Part shown: positions 1-6,842 of the stretch, in pieces
Layout: every line of letters starts with the position of its first letter
How positions within the stretch are numbered: the first letter of the stretch is position 1
DNA from: an uncultured Sphingomonas sp.
Lineage (GTDB): Bacteria; Pseudomonadota; Alphaproteobacteria; Sphingomonadales; Sphingomonadaceae
Assembly: GCF_936927845.1 (NCBI RefSeq)
Contig: NZ_CAKZHV010000001.1
Span: 1 to 64,000 of the forward strand
DNA length: 64,000 nt
Direction: 5' to 3'
Position numbers and translations under genes: made by a program
The notes under the pieces: generated by a model
Seen by the model: only the letters and a program-made list of their open reading frames with translations
Database searches by the model: none
What the model was told of the DNA's origin: nothing

Positions 1-359
1 CTTTGCCGCGGAAGAACGATGACTCGGGTCGATCCCCGCGGGTGCGGGGGAGACCGCCGCGAAGTTGCGGCGTCCTCACGAACGTGGGGTCGATCCCCGC
101 GGGTGCGGGGGAGACTTCGCATCTTTGCCGCGGAAGAACGATGACTCGGGTCGATCCCCGCGGGTGCGGGGGAGACCCATCTAGCGTCTCAAGATAATCG
201 TCCGCAATGGGTCGATCCCCGCGGGTGCGGGGGAGACCACGTGGGCGTCATCTATAGGCGCAAGACTCAGGGTCGATCCCCGCGGGTGCGGGGGAGACCT
301 CATTCATCACACGCCGTCGCTGCAATGGCTGGGTCGATCCCCGCGGGTGCGGGGGAGAC
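1..359 (-). CRISPR. Type I-E CRISPR array (partial, leader-proximal end)
   Basis: Six identical 29-bp repeats lie at 26-54, 87-115, 148-176, 209-237, 270-298 and 331-359, separated by five spacers of exactly 32 bp. A sixth, truncated spacer occupies 1-25, so the array continues beyond the left edge. On the minus strand the repeat begins GTCTCCCC and ends GACCC, and contains a CCCCGC/GCGGGG stem with an ACCC loop, the usual substrate shape for Cas6e. The leader and cas genes lie to the right, so transcription is leftward and the newest spacer is at 299-330. The truncated spacer at 1-25 is identical to the corresponding part of the spacer at 116-147. Short open frames through the array are artefacts. 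Confidence 0.98.
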
Positions 360-419
360 TCTGCCACCTAGCATATTGTTATTCCGCACAATGTCAAAGA
401 ACCCCAGGCGCCGCTTCGT
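360..419 (-). promoter_or_regulatory. CRISPR leader with array promoter
   Basis: This AT-richer 60-bp stretch separates the stop codon of cas2 from the first repeat. On the minus strand it contains a perfect -35 box TTGACA (plus-strand 392-397), a 16-bp spacer and a -10-like TATGCT (370-375). This would start transcription only a few bases before the first repeat. The position between cas2 and the array, and the promoter pointing into the array, are what is expected of a type I-E leader. An IHF site was not obvious by eye. Parts of this sequence recur upstream of cse1 (6733-6759). Confidence 0.8.
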
Positions 420-746
420 TCAGGAGCGCCCGGACGCGTCCACCGCCCCCGACAGCGCGCGGCGGACGAGGAGGAGGCCGTCGTGTGCTATCACCTCCTT
501 CGGCGGTTCGCCGAGCGTCGACAGGCCGAGCCCGCCTGCCGAGGCGGGTTCGGCCCAGCACATGACGATGCTGCCGCGGCGTAGGCGGTTGTGCCATTCC
601 TCCACTACGGCCCAAATGCGGCCACGCACGCCTGCGCTCATGCGCGGCTGCGCGTAGACGCCTGGGGCGAGTTCGAGCATCGCCGAGCCGAGCAGCCCGC
701 GGTAGCGATCCTCGACGTCGCGGGTGATGACAACGGTAAGCGGCAT
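420..746 (-). CDS. cas2: CRISPR-associated endoribonuclease-family protein Cas2 (Cas2e)
   Basis: Cas2e, 108 aa, forms the central dimer of the Cas1-Cas2 spacer integration complex in adaptation. The protein opens with MPLTVVITRDVEDRYRG, and a W-x-V-V-E-E-W segment lies in the middle, both typical of the Cas2e (CT1978) subfamily. The start is the ATG at 746, which gives the family's usual length (about 95-110 aa); the frame stays open upstream to 968, but that part overlaps the cas1 tail and does not look like Cas2. A 61-bp gap separates it from cas1, unusually long for a type I-E operon. It ends directly at the leader. It should be co-transcribed with cas1. Confidence 0.93.
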   Translation of the reverse strand: MPLTVVITRDVEDRYRGLLGSAMLELAPGVYAQPRMSAGVRGRIWAVVEEWHNRLRRGSIVMCWAEPASAGGLGLSTLGEPPKEVIAHDGLLLVRRALSGAVDASGRS

Positions 747-807
747 CAGCGGTATGGCCTGGCGGCAGTGGGCCTGATCGCGCTTGGAGGTGCGGAAGGC
801 GCGCCGG

Positions 808-1836
808 TCACGACGAGCCTCCCTTTGTCGCCCTAGGGAATGTTCGCCCGTTGCTCGCACCGGACACGACATCATCGCGCGCTGCCGGGGTAGGGCCGCC
901 GGCCGCAGCGCGCGCCAAATGGGGCGAAGGGTCGCCGCCGGCCTCGTCACCCGAAGGCAACGCCGCATCCTCGCCGCCGGGAAGTAACAGTGTCTTGATG
1001 CGATCGATCATGCCGGGAATGACACTGCGCTGACGAAAGAGCAGCGCCGCGCGCTTGCGCACCAGCCGCTCGATCGGCGCGGCGCCCCGCCCGCGCGCTT
1101 CGCGCACGGCGGAAAAGGCGATGTCGAGCAGCACGTCGTGCCGGTACAGGTCGGCGATATCGAGCACGAAGCTCTGACCCGAATCCTCGTGGACGAAGCC
1201 GAGCTGCGGGATCGCACCGACGGCCGCGACCGCGACGCTCGCTGCCGCCGTCATCGCCGCGCCGGCGTGGTTGATCGCCCGGTTGGCGAGATCGCCCGCT
1301 TCCGGGTTCTCGCGGTCGTAGCGCCGGCCGCCCCAGGGGATGCCGTGCCGCTCGGCGGCGAGCACATAGGCGCGCTTGATCCGCGCACCTTCCTGCCCGC
1401 GCAGCACCGCAATGTCGCGCGTGCGCACGATCTCGCCGAAGCGCATCGCGTACATCGCGCGCGCCACCTCCATCCGCTGTTTCGGATCGGCCCAGCGCCG
1501 CACCTGCGCGCGCGCCAGCGCCGAGGTATCGGGCATCAACGGCGGCGCGGTGTAGAAGCGCACCGCGCCATCACCGATCGCCGCGAGTGCGCAGCCGTGC
1601 CGGGCGAGCAGCCTGAGCGCATCGTGCGTCACGCTCGATCCGGGGCCCAGCAGCACGATCGAGATGGCGTGATAGGGGATTTGATAATCGCCCGCGCCCA
1701 GCGCATCGCTGCCGGTCGTCACGAAGCGCAGGCAGCCATTCTCCACCTCCAACCGACCGCGGTCGAGCCACACGAGGCCGTGCCGGTCGGCGTGGGGGAT
1801 GCGCGAACGCTCCAGTCCCAGGCGACCCGACAGCAT
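808..1836 (-). CDS. cas1: CRISPR-associated integrase Cas1 (Cas1e)
   Basis: Cas1e is the metal-dependent integrase that inserts new spacers at the leader end of the array. The predicted active-site residues are present: Glu in LRGQEG (equivalent of E. coli E141), His in FVHEDSG (H208) and Asp in VLDIADLYRHD (D221). The body up to the IDRIKTLLLPG segment matches the family, but the protein is 342 aa against about 305 in E. coli; the extra ~40 C-terminal residues are rich in Gly, Ala and Pro and probably disordered. The ATG at 1836 directly abuts the cas6e stop codon, implying translation coupled to the effector operon. Confidence 0.95.
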   Translation of the reverse strand: MLSGRLGLERSRIPHADRHGLVWLDRGRLEVENGCLRFVTTGSDALGAGDYQIPYHAISIVLLGPGSSVTHDALRLLARHGCALAAIGDGAVRFYTAPPLMPDTSALARAQVRRWADPKQRMEVARAMYAMRFGEIVRTRDIAVLRGQEGARIKRAYVLAAERHGIPWGGRRYDRENPEAGDLANRAINHAGAAMTAAASVAVAAVGAIPQLGFVHEDSGQSFVLDIADLYRHDVLLDIAFSAVREARGRGAAPIERLVRKRAALLFRQRSVIPGMIDRIKTLLLPGGEDAALPSGDEAGGDPSPHLARAAAGGPTPAARDDVVSGASNGRTFPRATKGGSS

Positions 1837-2607
1837 CTAGCCGCCGCGCGTCGCCGGTGCGAGCAGCAGCATGCCGAAGCCGAAGCCCGCGTGCCGTCCA
1901 ACACCGCGCGCGAGCAGGTCGGCGAAGGCTGCGGGATCGCTGACGCTGAGCGTTCCAATCATCAGCGCGTCCGGCCCCTCGATCGCGCGGGTGCGCGCGC
2001 CCGTGTTGGCATGTGTGCTGCGGCGTGTGCGGGTGCGGCGGAAATCGCGCAAGGTCACCTGCTCCAGCGTGGCCGCGCCTGCGATGCGCTCATCGAGCCA
2101 GGCGGTGTAGACGCTCTCGCGTCCAATCGTGTCCACGTCGCCTTCGGCCAGGACTGCGCGTTCGCATGCTGCAACATAGGCGTCGATCTCGCCGGCGCGC
2201 GGTTGCCACGTACCATCGCGCTCGCCGCGCGCGGCGCGGGCACGTTTGCCGAAGCGGACAACGGGACGCACGCGCAGCTCGAAGCCGAAGCGCGCGCATT
2301 CACGCCAGTGCGCGGGCATCGCCTGCACCTGCGGCGCGCCGGTAAAGATATCGGCGACCAGGTCGTCGGCGAGCGGCAGCGCGGCAGCGTCGAACAGCGC
2401 ATCCGGATCAGTGAGATAGCCGAGCAGGTGGCTGCCGCGCGGATGGTCGGGCAGGAAGCGGAACGGGCGGGGTGCGGCGGCGCCGTAACGCGCGATCGAT
2501 GCGGCGTGGAGCGCGTAGCCCAGATCGTCGTCGTCGAGCCGCCGCGCTACCGCGAAGCGATGCAGCGCGGTCATGTTCACGCCGACCCGCAAGAGGTGCA
2601 GCGTCAC
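1837..2607 (-). CDS. cas6e: CRISPR RNA endonuclease Cas6e (CasE)
   Basis: Cas6e cuts the pre-crRNA at the base of each repeat hairpin and stays bound to the 3' handle in Cascade. The 256-aa reading uses a GTG start at 2607 whose GTGA overlaps the cas5e stop, the same coupled junction seen elsewhere in the operon; an in-frame upstream extension overlapping cas5e is Arg/Ala-rich and not real. H34 (in GYALHAAS) sits where the catalytic His20 of E. coli Cas6e is expected. A glycine-rich GFGFGMLLL segment close to the C-terminus matches the family G-loop. It is longer than E. coli CasE (199 aa). Catalytic assignment is by position, not alignment. Confidence 0.92.
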   Translation of the reverse strand: MTLHLLRVGVNMTALHRFAVARRLDDDDLGYALHAASIARYGAAAPRPFRFLPDHPRGSHLLGYLTDPDALFDAAALPLADDLVADIFTGAPQVQAMPAHWRECARFGFELRVRPVVRFGKRARAARGERDGTWQPRAGEIDAYVAACERAVLAEGDVDTIGRESVYTAWLDERIAGAATLEQVTLRDFRRTRTRRSTHANTGARTRAIEGPDALMIGTLSVSDPAAFADLLARGVGRHAGFGFGMLLLAPATRGG

Positions 2608-3356
2608 GCCGCCGCCTCGCTCACCGGCCAGGGGAGCCGACCGTGGAACACGCGGCGCAGCCCCGCATGGACGCCGGAGGGCCAGAAGCGTTCGTCGGTG
2701 AGCGCGTCTTCCTGCGCCTCCACCGCCTCTGCCTGGGCCAGCGCGTCGCCTGTCGGCTCGCCATGGGGCCATTGCGCGCGCACGCTGTCGCGGTGGGGCG
2801 TATCGGCGAGCATGGTGAGGCCGATCGTCAGCGCGTCGCGGATCGTGCCGGCTTCGACGTCGCCGAGCAGCAGCGGGCGCGACGGGACGAACGGCTTGCG
2901 CCCGATGAACAGCGGCCGCTCGGGCCGTGTGAGCGCTGCCGCCAGATCGTCGAGCGTCGGCGCCGCATCGGCCGGCGAGAGCCGGCACGCGACCAGCACG
3001 CGCGCGTCGGCGTCCATGTCGCGGTAGCGGATGTGCGGCGACTTGTAGGTGTCGGCGCCGCCTGCGCGCCCTTCGACCCGGCCGCGCGTCGTCCAGCCGC
3101 GGTCACCGGCCTCCAGCTTCGCGGTCTGAAAGTCCTGCATTCGCTCGCCTTCGGCCACGCGTGCCGAGCCGATCGTCAACCGTGCCTGCAATGCCGCGTG
3201 GGCAGCGACATCGAAACGCTCCCAGCCGAGCGCGTTGGCGAACAGCCCCGCGATCATCGATTTGGCGGGAAAGTCGCGCGCCACCCCGTTCGCGTCGACC
3301 ACGTCGCCGCCGAAGCTCATCAACGGAGCGTCGAGGTCGAGCAGCAGGTACCTCAC
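2604..3356 (-). CDS. cas5e: Cascade subunit Cas5e (CasD)
   Basis: Cas5e caps the 5' handle of the crRNA in the type I-E Cascade complex. The 250-aa protein starts MRYLLLDLDAPLMSFGGD and continues with ARDFPAKSMIAGLFANALG, the conserved N-terminal RAMP segment of Cas5e (a Trp/Phe-Gly motif followed by F-P-x-x-S and G-L-x-x-x-L-G). The length matches E. coli CasD (224 aa) with small insertions. It overlaps cas7e by 4 bp (3353-3356) and cas6e by 4 bp (2604-2607), so translation is likely coupled through the effector operon. Confidence 0.94.
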   Translation of the reverse strand: MRYLLLDLDAPLMSFGGDVVDANGVARDFPAKSMIAGLFANALGWERFDVAAHAALQARLTIGSARVAEGERMQDFQTAKLEAGDRGWTTRGRVEGRAGGADTYKSPHIRYRDMDADARVLVACRLSPADAAPTLDDLAAALTRPERPLFIGRKPFVPSRPLLLGDVEAGTIRDALTIGLTMLADTPHRDSVRAQWPHGEPTGDALAQAEAVEAQEDALTDERFWPSGVHAGLRRVFHGRLPWPVSEAAA

Positions 3357-4594
3357 GCCGGCACGCTCGCGTCGCGCACGGCGGTGCCCGCCCAGGCGGC
3401 GAGGTCGCGCAGGCTCTTACCCGGGATAGCTTGCTGCAGAAGCTCGGGCAGATCGAGCGACAGGTCGGGAAGCGCCGCGTGGGCCCGCGCTTCGCCGGTG
3501 TCATACATCGCGTCCATCGCGGCGAGATGCCGGGCGAGTTTTTCTGCGGTACGGTTTCCAAGCGAACCGTTGGAATCGCGAGGGTTCAGTTCCACCGCGT
3601 CGCGGAACGCGTTGGCGAGCGTGCGCGGCTGGCGGTCGCCCGCCTCGACCAGCACCAGCTCGGCGCGGCTGTACGGCGCGGTTGAGCCTTTCTTGGCGCC
3701 CGGCGACACCTCGGCGACGAGGTGGACGAGGTGCTCGACCACCTGCGCGGCGAGCGCGCGATCGTGCTCGCCGGCCCAATCGCTGCGTGCGCAGCCGGTC
3801 AGGTTGGAGACGAGCAGCGGTACGTCGACCACGACATAGCCGTAATAAAGGCCTGAGGTGAGCTCGGTATCGAACACGCCGGCAGCGCCGGCGTCGTCAC
3901 CCTGTTCGCGGTCGCGCAGATCGTCGACGACGGTGAAATAATCGAGCTCGGCCTGTTCGGCGTGGACGGTGAAGGCATGCGCGACGTGGATCGCGGCATC
4001 GCGGTTGGCGCGCGTGTCGCTGGTCACCATGCGCCCGAACAACGCGGCTTCGAGCGAGGCGGCGAGTGCATTCTGGTCGCGCAACTGGTTCAGATTGTTT
4101 TTCTGTTCCTTGACCCAGAGCTCCGCCGCCGCCTTGACCCCGGCGGCGCTGGCGCTCTCGGATAGCAGGCGCTCCGCTTCCTCGCGCAACCACGCGAGTT
4201 CCGGGCGGCCGAACAGCAATGCCTGACGCTGCTGTTTGTCCCTGGCATTCTTGCCGTAGAATTTGATGAGGAACGCCTCCTCGACGGCGTCGACCATGTC
4301 CTTCTCGAACCGCGCGCGCAGCGGCCCCGTTGCCTCGCGCTCGATCGCGAGCTTGGAGCGGACGCCCTCGACGCCGTTCTGCTTGGCGAGTTCGTGGATC
4401 GCGTGGCGGTCGTCGGCCTTGCGCCAATGGCGTTTGAGGCACTGCGACGAGATGCGCGTGCGCACCGCAGTGCCGAATGGTAGCCGCTTGGCGAGCCCGG
4501 CATCGTCGCGGTTGAGCAGCGCGCCGGGCCAGGCCGCGAGGAAATGGATCTGGATGAACTTAGGCACCACGCTGCTGCTTGCATCAGTCGTCAC
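3353..4594 (-). CDS. cas7e: Cascade backbone subunit Cas7e (CasC)
   Basis: Cas7e forms the six-copy backbone that lies along the spacer part of the crRNA. The protein is 413 aa (E. coli CasC is 363). The N-terminus has the family pattern IQIHFLAAWPGALLNRDDAG, then RTRISSQCLKRHWRKA, the canonical R-[IV]-S-S-Q-x-L-K-R segment. The middle contains TSDTRANRDAAIHVAHAFTVH, and LTSGLYYGYVVVDVPLL further on matches the conserved RRM core. The ATG at 4594 overlaps the cse2 stop in an ATGA. It sits in the canonical cse1-cse2-cas7-cas5-cas6 order. Confidence 0.96.
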   Translation of the reverse strand: MTTDASSSVVPKFIQIHFLAAWPGALLNRDDAGLAKRLPFGTAVRTRISSQCLKRHWRKADDRHAIHELAKQNGVEGVRSKLAIEREATGPLRARFEKDMVDAVEEAFLIKFYGKNARDKQQRQALLFGRPELAWLREEAERLLSESASAAGVKAAAELWVKEQKNNLNQLRDQNALAASLEAALFGRMVTSDTRANRDAAIHVAHAFTVHAEQAELDYFTVVDDLRDREQGDDAGAAGVFDTELTSGLYYGYVVVDVPLLVSNLTGCARSDWAGEHDRALAAQVVEHLVHLVAEVSPGAKKGSTAPYSRAELVLVEAGDRQPRTLANAFRDAVELNPRDSNGSLGNRTAEKLARHLAAMDAMYDTGEARAHAALPDLSLDLPELLQQAIPGKSLRDLAAWAGTAVRDASVPA

Positions 4595-5127
4595 TCGTCA
4601 TCCCCTTTGTCCGACCGCGCCTTGGCGGCGTAATAATCCTGCGCGATACGAAGGCGCGCGGCTTCCGCCCTCATCTCGTCGTTTCCGACGAGATCAAACA
4701 ATGTCCACAAATTGACCGGCCGCTCGCCGTGTTGCGCAAGCATCCGCACCGCGCGGATCACCTGCGCGTCGAGCGCGTCTCCGCGCACGGCGGTGAGCCG
4801 CAGCAGTCGGTTCTCCGACAAGCCGATCGTGTGCAGCGCCGTGCCCAGCCGCTTGCCCGTCGCATGCGCTTGCGCCGCCGGGGTACCCGACAGGAGCGCG
4901 GCGCAATGCGCGAGCAGCCGCCACGGTCGAAACGCCTCGGGCCTGTGCGGCACCGTCACGTCGGCGCGGTGCAGCAGTCGGATGACCACGCCGTCTGCCT
5001 CGTGCCTGCCGGTCAGATAGATGCGGCGCAATTGCGCGCGGTCACCCGTCGACAGATAGACGATCTGGCCTGCGATCGAGGCGACCGGGTCCTTGGTATC
5101 GGCGGAAGCGGCCGGGTTACTCGCCAT
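4591..5127 (-). CDS. cse2: Cascade small subunit Cse2 (CasB)
   Basis: Cse2 is the small, mostly helical subunit that forms a dimer in the belly of Cascade and stabilises the R-loop. The 178-aa protein fits the family length (E. coli CasB 160 aa). The segment GTPAAQAHATGKRLGTALH and the following LSENRLLRLTAVRGDALDAQVIRAVRML are typical of the small-subunit helical bundle. The start at 5127 overlaps the cse1 stop by 11 bp. Sequence in this family is weakly conserved, so position between cse1 and cas7e carries much of the assignment. Confidence 0.93.
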   Translation of the reverse strand: MASNPAASADTKDPVASIAGQIVYLSTGDRAQLRRIYLTGRHEADGVVIRLLHRADVTVPHRPEAFRPWRLLAHCAALLSGTPAAQAHATGKRLGTALHTIGLSENRLLRLTAVRGDALDAQVIRAVRMLAQHGERPVNLWTLFDLVGNDEMRAEAARLRIAQDYYAAKARSDKGDDE

Positions 5128-6604
5128 ACAGCACCTCGTTCATCCACTTCACCATCTGACCGTCGAGCAGCGCGCGCGCGCGTGCATGTGCGCGGATGCG
5201 GCGAACCTCGGTGCGTGGTGCCGCGCGCGCGGCGTCATCGAACACCGCCGACGCGATCGCGCCGAGCCGGGTGCGCCACACCATCCGGTGATTGCCCTCG
5301 TCATGCGCGGCTTCCGACCAGAAGGGCGCATCGAAGAATTCGTCGTCGACCACCTTGTCGAAGCGTTTCAGCCACGGCTCGGTTTTCTTCTTTGCCGCCT
5401 CATCGTCGAGCCGCGCCTGATCGGGTCCGCCCTGAACTAGCGCGATCAGTGCGCGTCGGAGCCGCCGACCGGCCTCGCTCGCCTCGCCCGCGCGCTTTTG
5501 AGCGACCTCACCGACGCGGTCGAGCGCGGCAGACTCTTCATTGCCGAGTTGCTCTAGCCGCGTGAGCCGTACCTCGCGGCGGTGCAATCCCTCGGTGTTC
5601 GTATCGGTGCCACCACGGCGAACAAGCGCAGCCATGCTGATGGAGAGTTGCGTCACATCATCGCTAACATGTGTCTGTGCAAGAAGGGGCAGCTTCGATT
5701 TCAGAACACGCGCAAACCCCCTGTAACCGAAGGTCTCTTGTTTAGGCGTTATACTGGCATCACCAGTCTCTTTCACTGGCGCCCAGGGATCACCGGTAAG
5801 GCCGGACACTAGATCTGCGGCGATGCGGGCAACGTTAGAGGTCGCGTAATATGCCTCCAATTTACCTCGAGTGTTCGATATCCGAATACGGCGCGCGGTA
5901 TCAACGTAAAGGCTTGGTGCCAAATCCTTGATTGACAGTGACGAAGTGCCGTCATTTGACTCCAGCCAAAGCAGCGCCTTCTTAGATGCTTCGCCTGCGG
6001 CGGCCTGAACAAGTATATGCGTATCTCGTCGGAACGCGGCTGCTGCCCCGCCAGATGGGAAAATGCGTGCTATGAGCCGACTACCCGTCTTACCATTCAT
6101 TCGGCTCGAACCGTAAGTCTTTGCGCCGCCGTATGCCGAACTCGTCTGCAACGTGACGAGTGCGAAGAGCCATTCCTGCTCTTGCCCCTGCGCCATTCGC
6201 TCCTGCTTCACGTCGTGATTTTTCGCGGTCACGAGCATGTCGAGCGCGTCCGGCGTGGGTAGGCGGTTCTTGTACGCGGCGCGATCGGTCGCGGCGACCA
6301 GCGGCGGTTGCAGCAGCGCGGGCTTGGTCCAATCGTCGACCACGAGCATCCAGGCTTCGGGGCAGTCGGGGGTCAGTGCGTTCAGCAGATCGCGCCACGC
6401 GGCCTCATCGCCCGGCAGATCGTCGCGCTCCGCGTTGATCAGCGCGAGTGCGGCCACCTGCACCGTAAAGGCGTGCCACGGCTCGCGCTGGTGCGGGCGC
6501 AGCGCAGGAAAGCTCCACGCCTCCCCACGCGCGAGCGCGGCGAAGGTGGCGAACAGCGAGCCGTTATGCGACGCGCCATCGCCGTCGCGCCAGCCGATCA
6601 TCAC
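5117..6604 (-). CDS. cse1: Cascade large subunit Cse1 (CasA)
   Basis: Cse1 recognises the PAM and recruits Cas3 once an R-loop forms. The 495-aa protein has SFPALRPHQREPWHAF and VQVAALALI near the N-terminus, PEAWMLVVDDWTKPALLQPP next, and an AYGGAKTYGSSRMNGKTGSR motif typical of the Cse1 variants in alphaproteobacteria. The start is GTG at 6604 or ATG at 6601; an in-frame TAG lies 27 bp upstream, so no longer form is possible. The protein begins later than most Cse1, lacking the usual N-terminal LL-x-E/D-P-W/L segment. The central part (about residues 150-330) has clearly lower G+C and different codon use than its flanks. Confidence 0.93.
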   Translation of the reverse strand: MMIGWRDGDGASHNGSLFATFAALARGEAWSFPALRPHQREPWHAFTVQVAALALINAERDDLPGDEAAWRDLLNALTPDCPEAWMLVVDDWTKPALLQPPLVAATDRAAYKNRLPTPDALDMLVTAKNHDVKQERMAQGQEQEWLFALVTLQTSSAYGGAKTYGSSRMNGKTGSRLIARIFPSGGAAAAFRRDTHILVQAAAGEASKKALLWLESNDGTSSLSIKDLAPSLYVDTARRIRISNTRGKLEAYYATSNVARIAADLVSGLTGDPWAPVKETGDASITPKQETFGYRGFARVLKSKLPLLAQTHVSDDVTQLSISMAALVRRGGTDTNTEGLHRREVRLTRLEQLGNEESAALDRVGEVAQKRAGEASEAGRRLRRALIALVQGGPDQARLDDEAAKKKTEPWLKRFDKVVDDEFFDAPFWSEAAHDEGNHRMVWRTRLGAIASAVFDDAARAAPRTEVRRIRAHARARALLDGQMVKWMNEVLYGE

Positions 6605-6732
6605 GCCTGGGTCCGATGCTTTGATGACGTGCTACGACCGCATGCGAGCGCCGACGATACCGCTGCGGCCGAATTGGTCGGCGCACGTCCGCTTGGATGA
6701 TCGCTCGAATGCAAAGGCTTCATCACGCGAAG

Positions 6733-6759
6733 CTGCCACCTGATTGTTGCGATGTCAAA
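6733..6759 (-). other. Leader-like sequence upstream of cse1
   Basis: Three blocks of the CRISPR leader recur here in the same order and orientation: CTGCCACCT (6733-6741; leader 361-369), ATTGTT (6743-6748; leader 375-380) and ATGTCAAA (6752-6759; leader 391-398). The distance between the outer blocks is 10 bp here and 21 bp in the leader, a difference of about one helical turn. On the minus strand this again places TTGACA upstream, but no good -10 follows at the right spacing. It could be a shared protein-binding site or an eroded leader copy; chance cannot be excluded. Confidence 0.4.
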
Positions 6760-6798
6760 ACTGTTCCTGCTTCGTTCGCCAAAGAAAACACGCGTCAA

Positions 6799-6827
6799 CT
6801 TACAATTGCACGCGCATCATCCGCCAA
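6799..6827 (-). promoter_or_regulatory. Candidate promoter of the cse1 (Cascade) operon
   Basis: In the 238-bp gap between drmB and cse1 the minus strand shows TTGGCG (6822-6827), a 17-bp spacer and TGTAAG (6799-6804). The region is distinctly AT-richer than its surroundings. The same -10-like hexamer at the same 17-bp spacing occurs upstream of cas3 (19532-19560). The long distance to the start codon (about 195 bp) would leave a long 5' leader that includes the leader-like blocks at 6733-6759. The match to consensus is moderate, so this is tentative. Confidence 0.3.
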
Positions 6828-6842
6828 CAATTTGAGCGTTAC

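Noticed and set aside
1..657. Short open frames through the CRISPR array and cas2 on the plus strand
   Set aside because: They translate the repeats into recurring Arg/Gly/Ala-rich peptides, have no family resemblance and oppose the array's direction.
1138..3027. 629-codon plus-strand open frame opposite cas1, cas6e and cas5e
   Set aside because: An antisense shadow typical of very high G+C DNA; the minus strand carries recognisable cas genes with coupled junctions.
6601..6798. 65-codon minus-strand frame in the drmB-cse1 gap as a possible drmC remnant or small anti-CRISPR-like gene
   Set aside because: It overlaps the cse1 start in another frame, shows no PLD motif, no ribosome site and no recognisable features.
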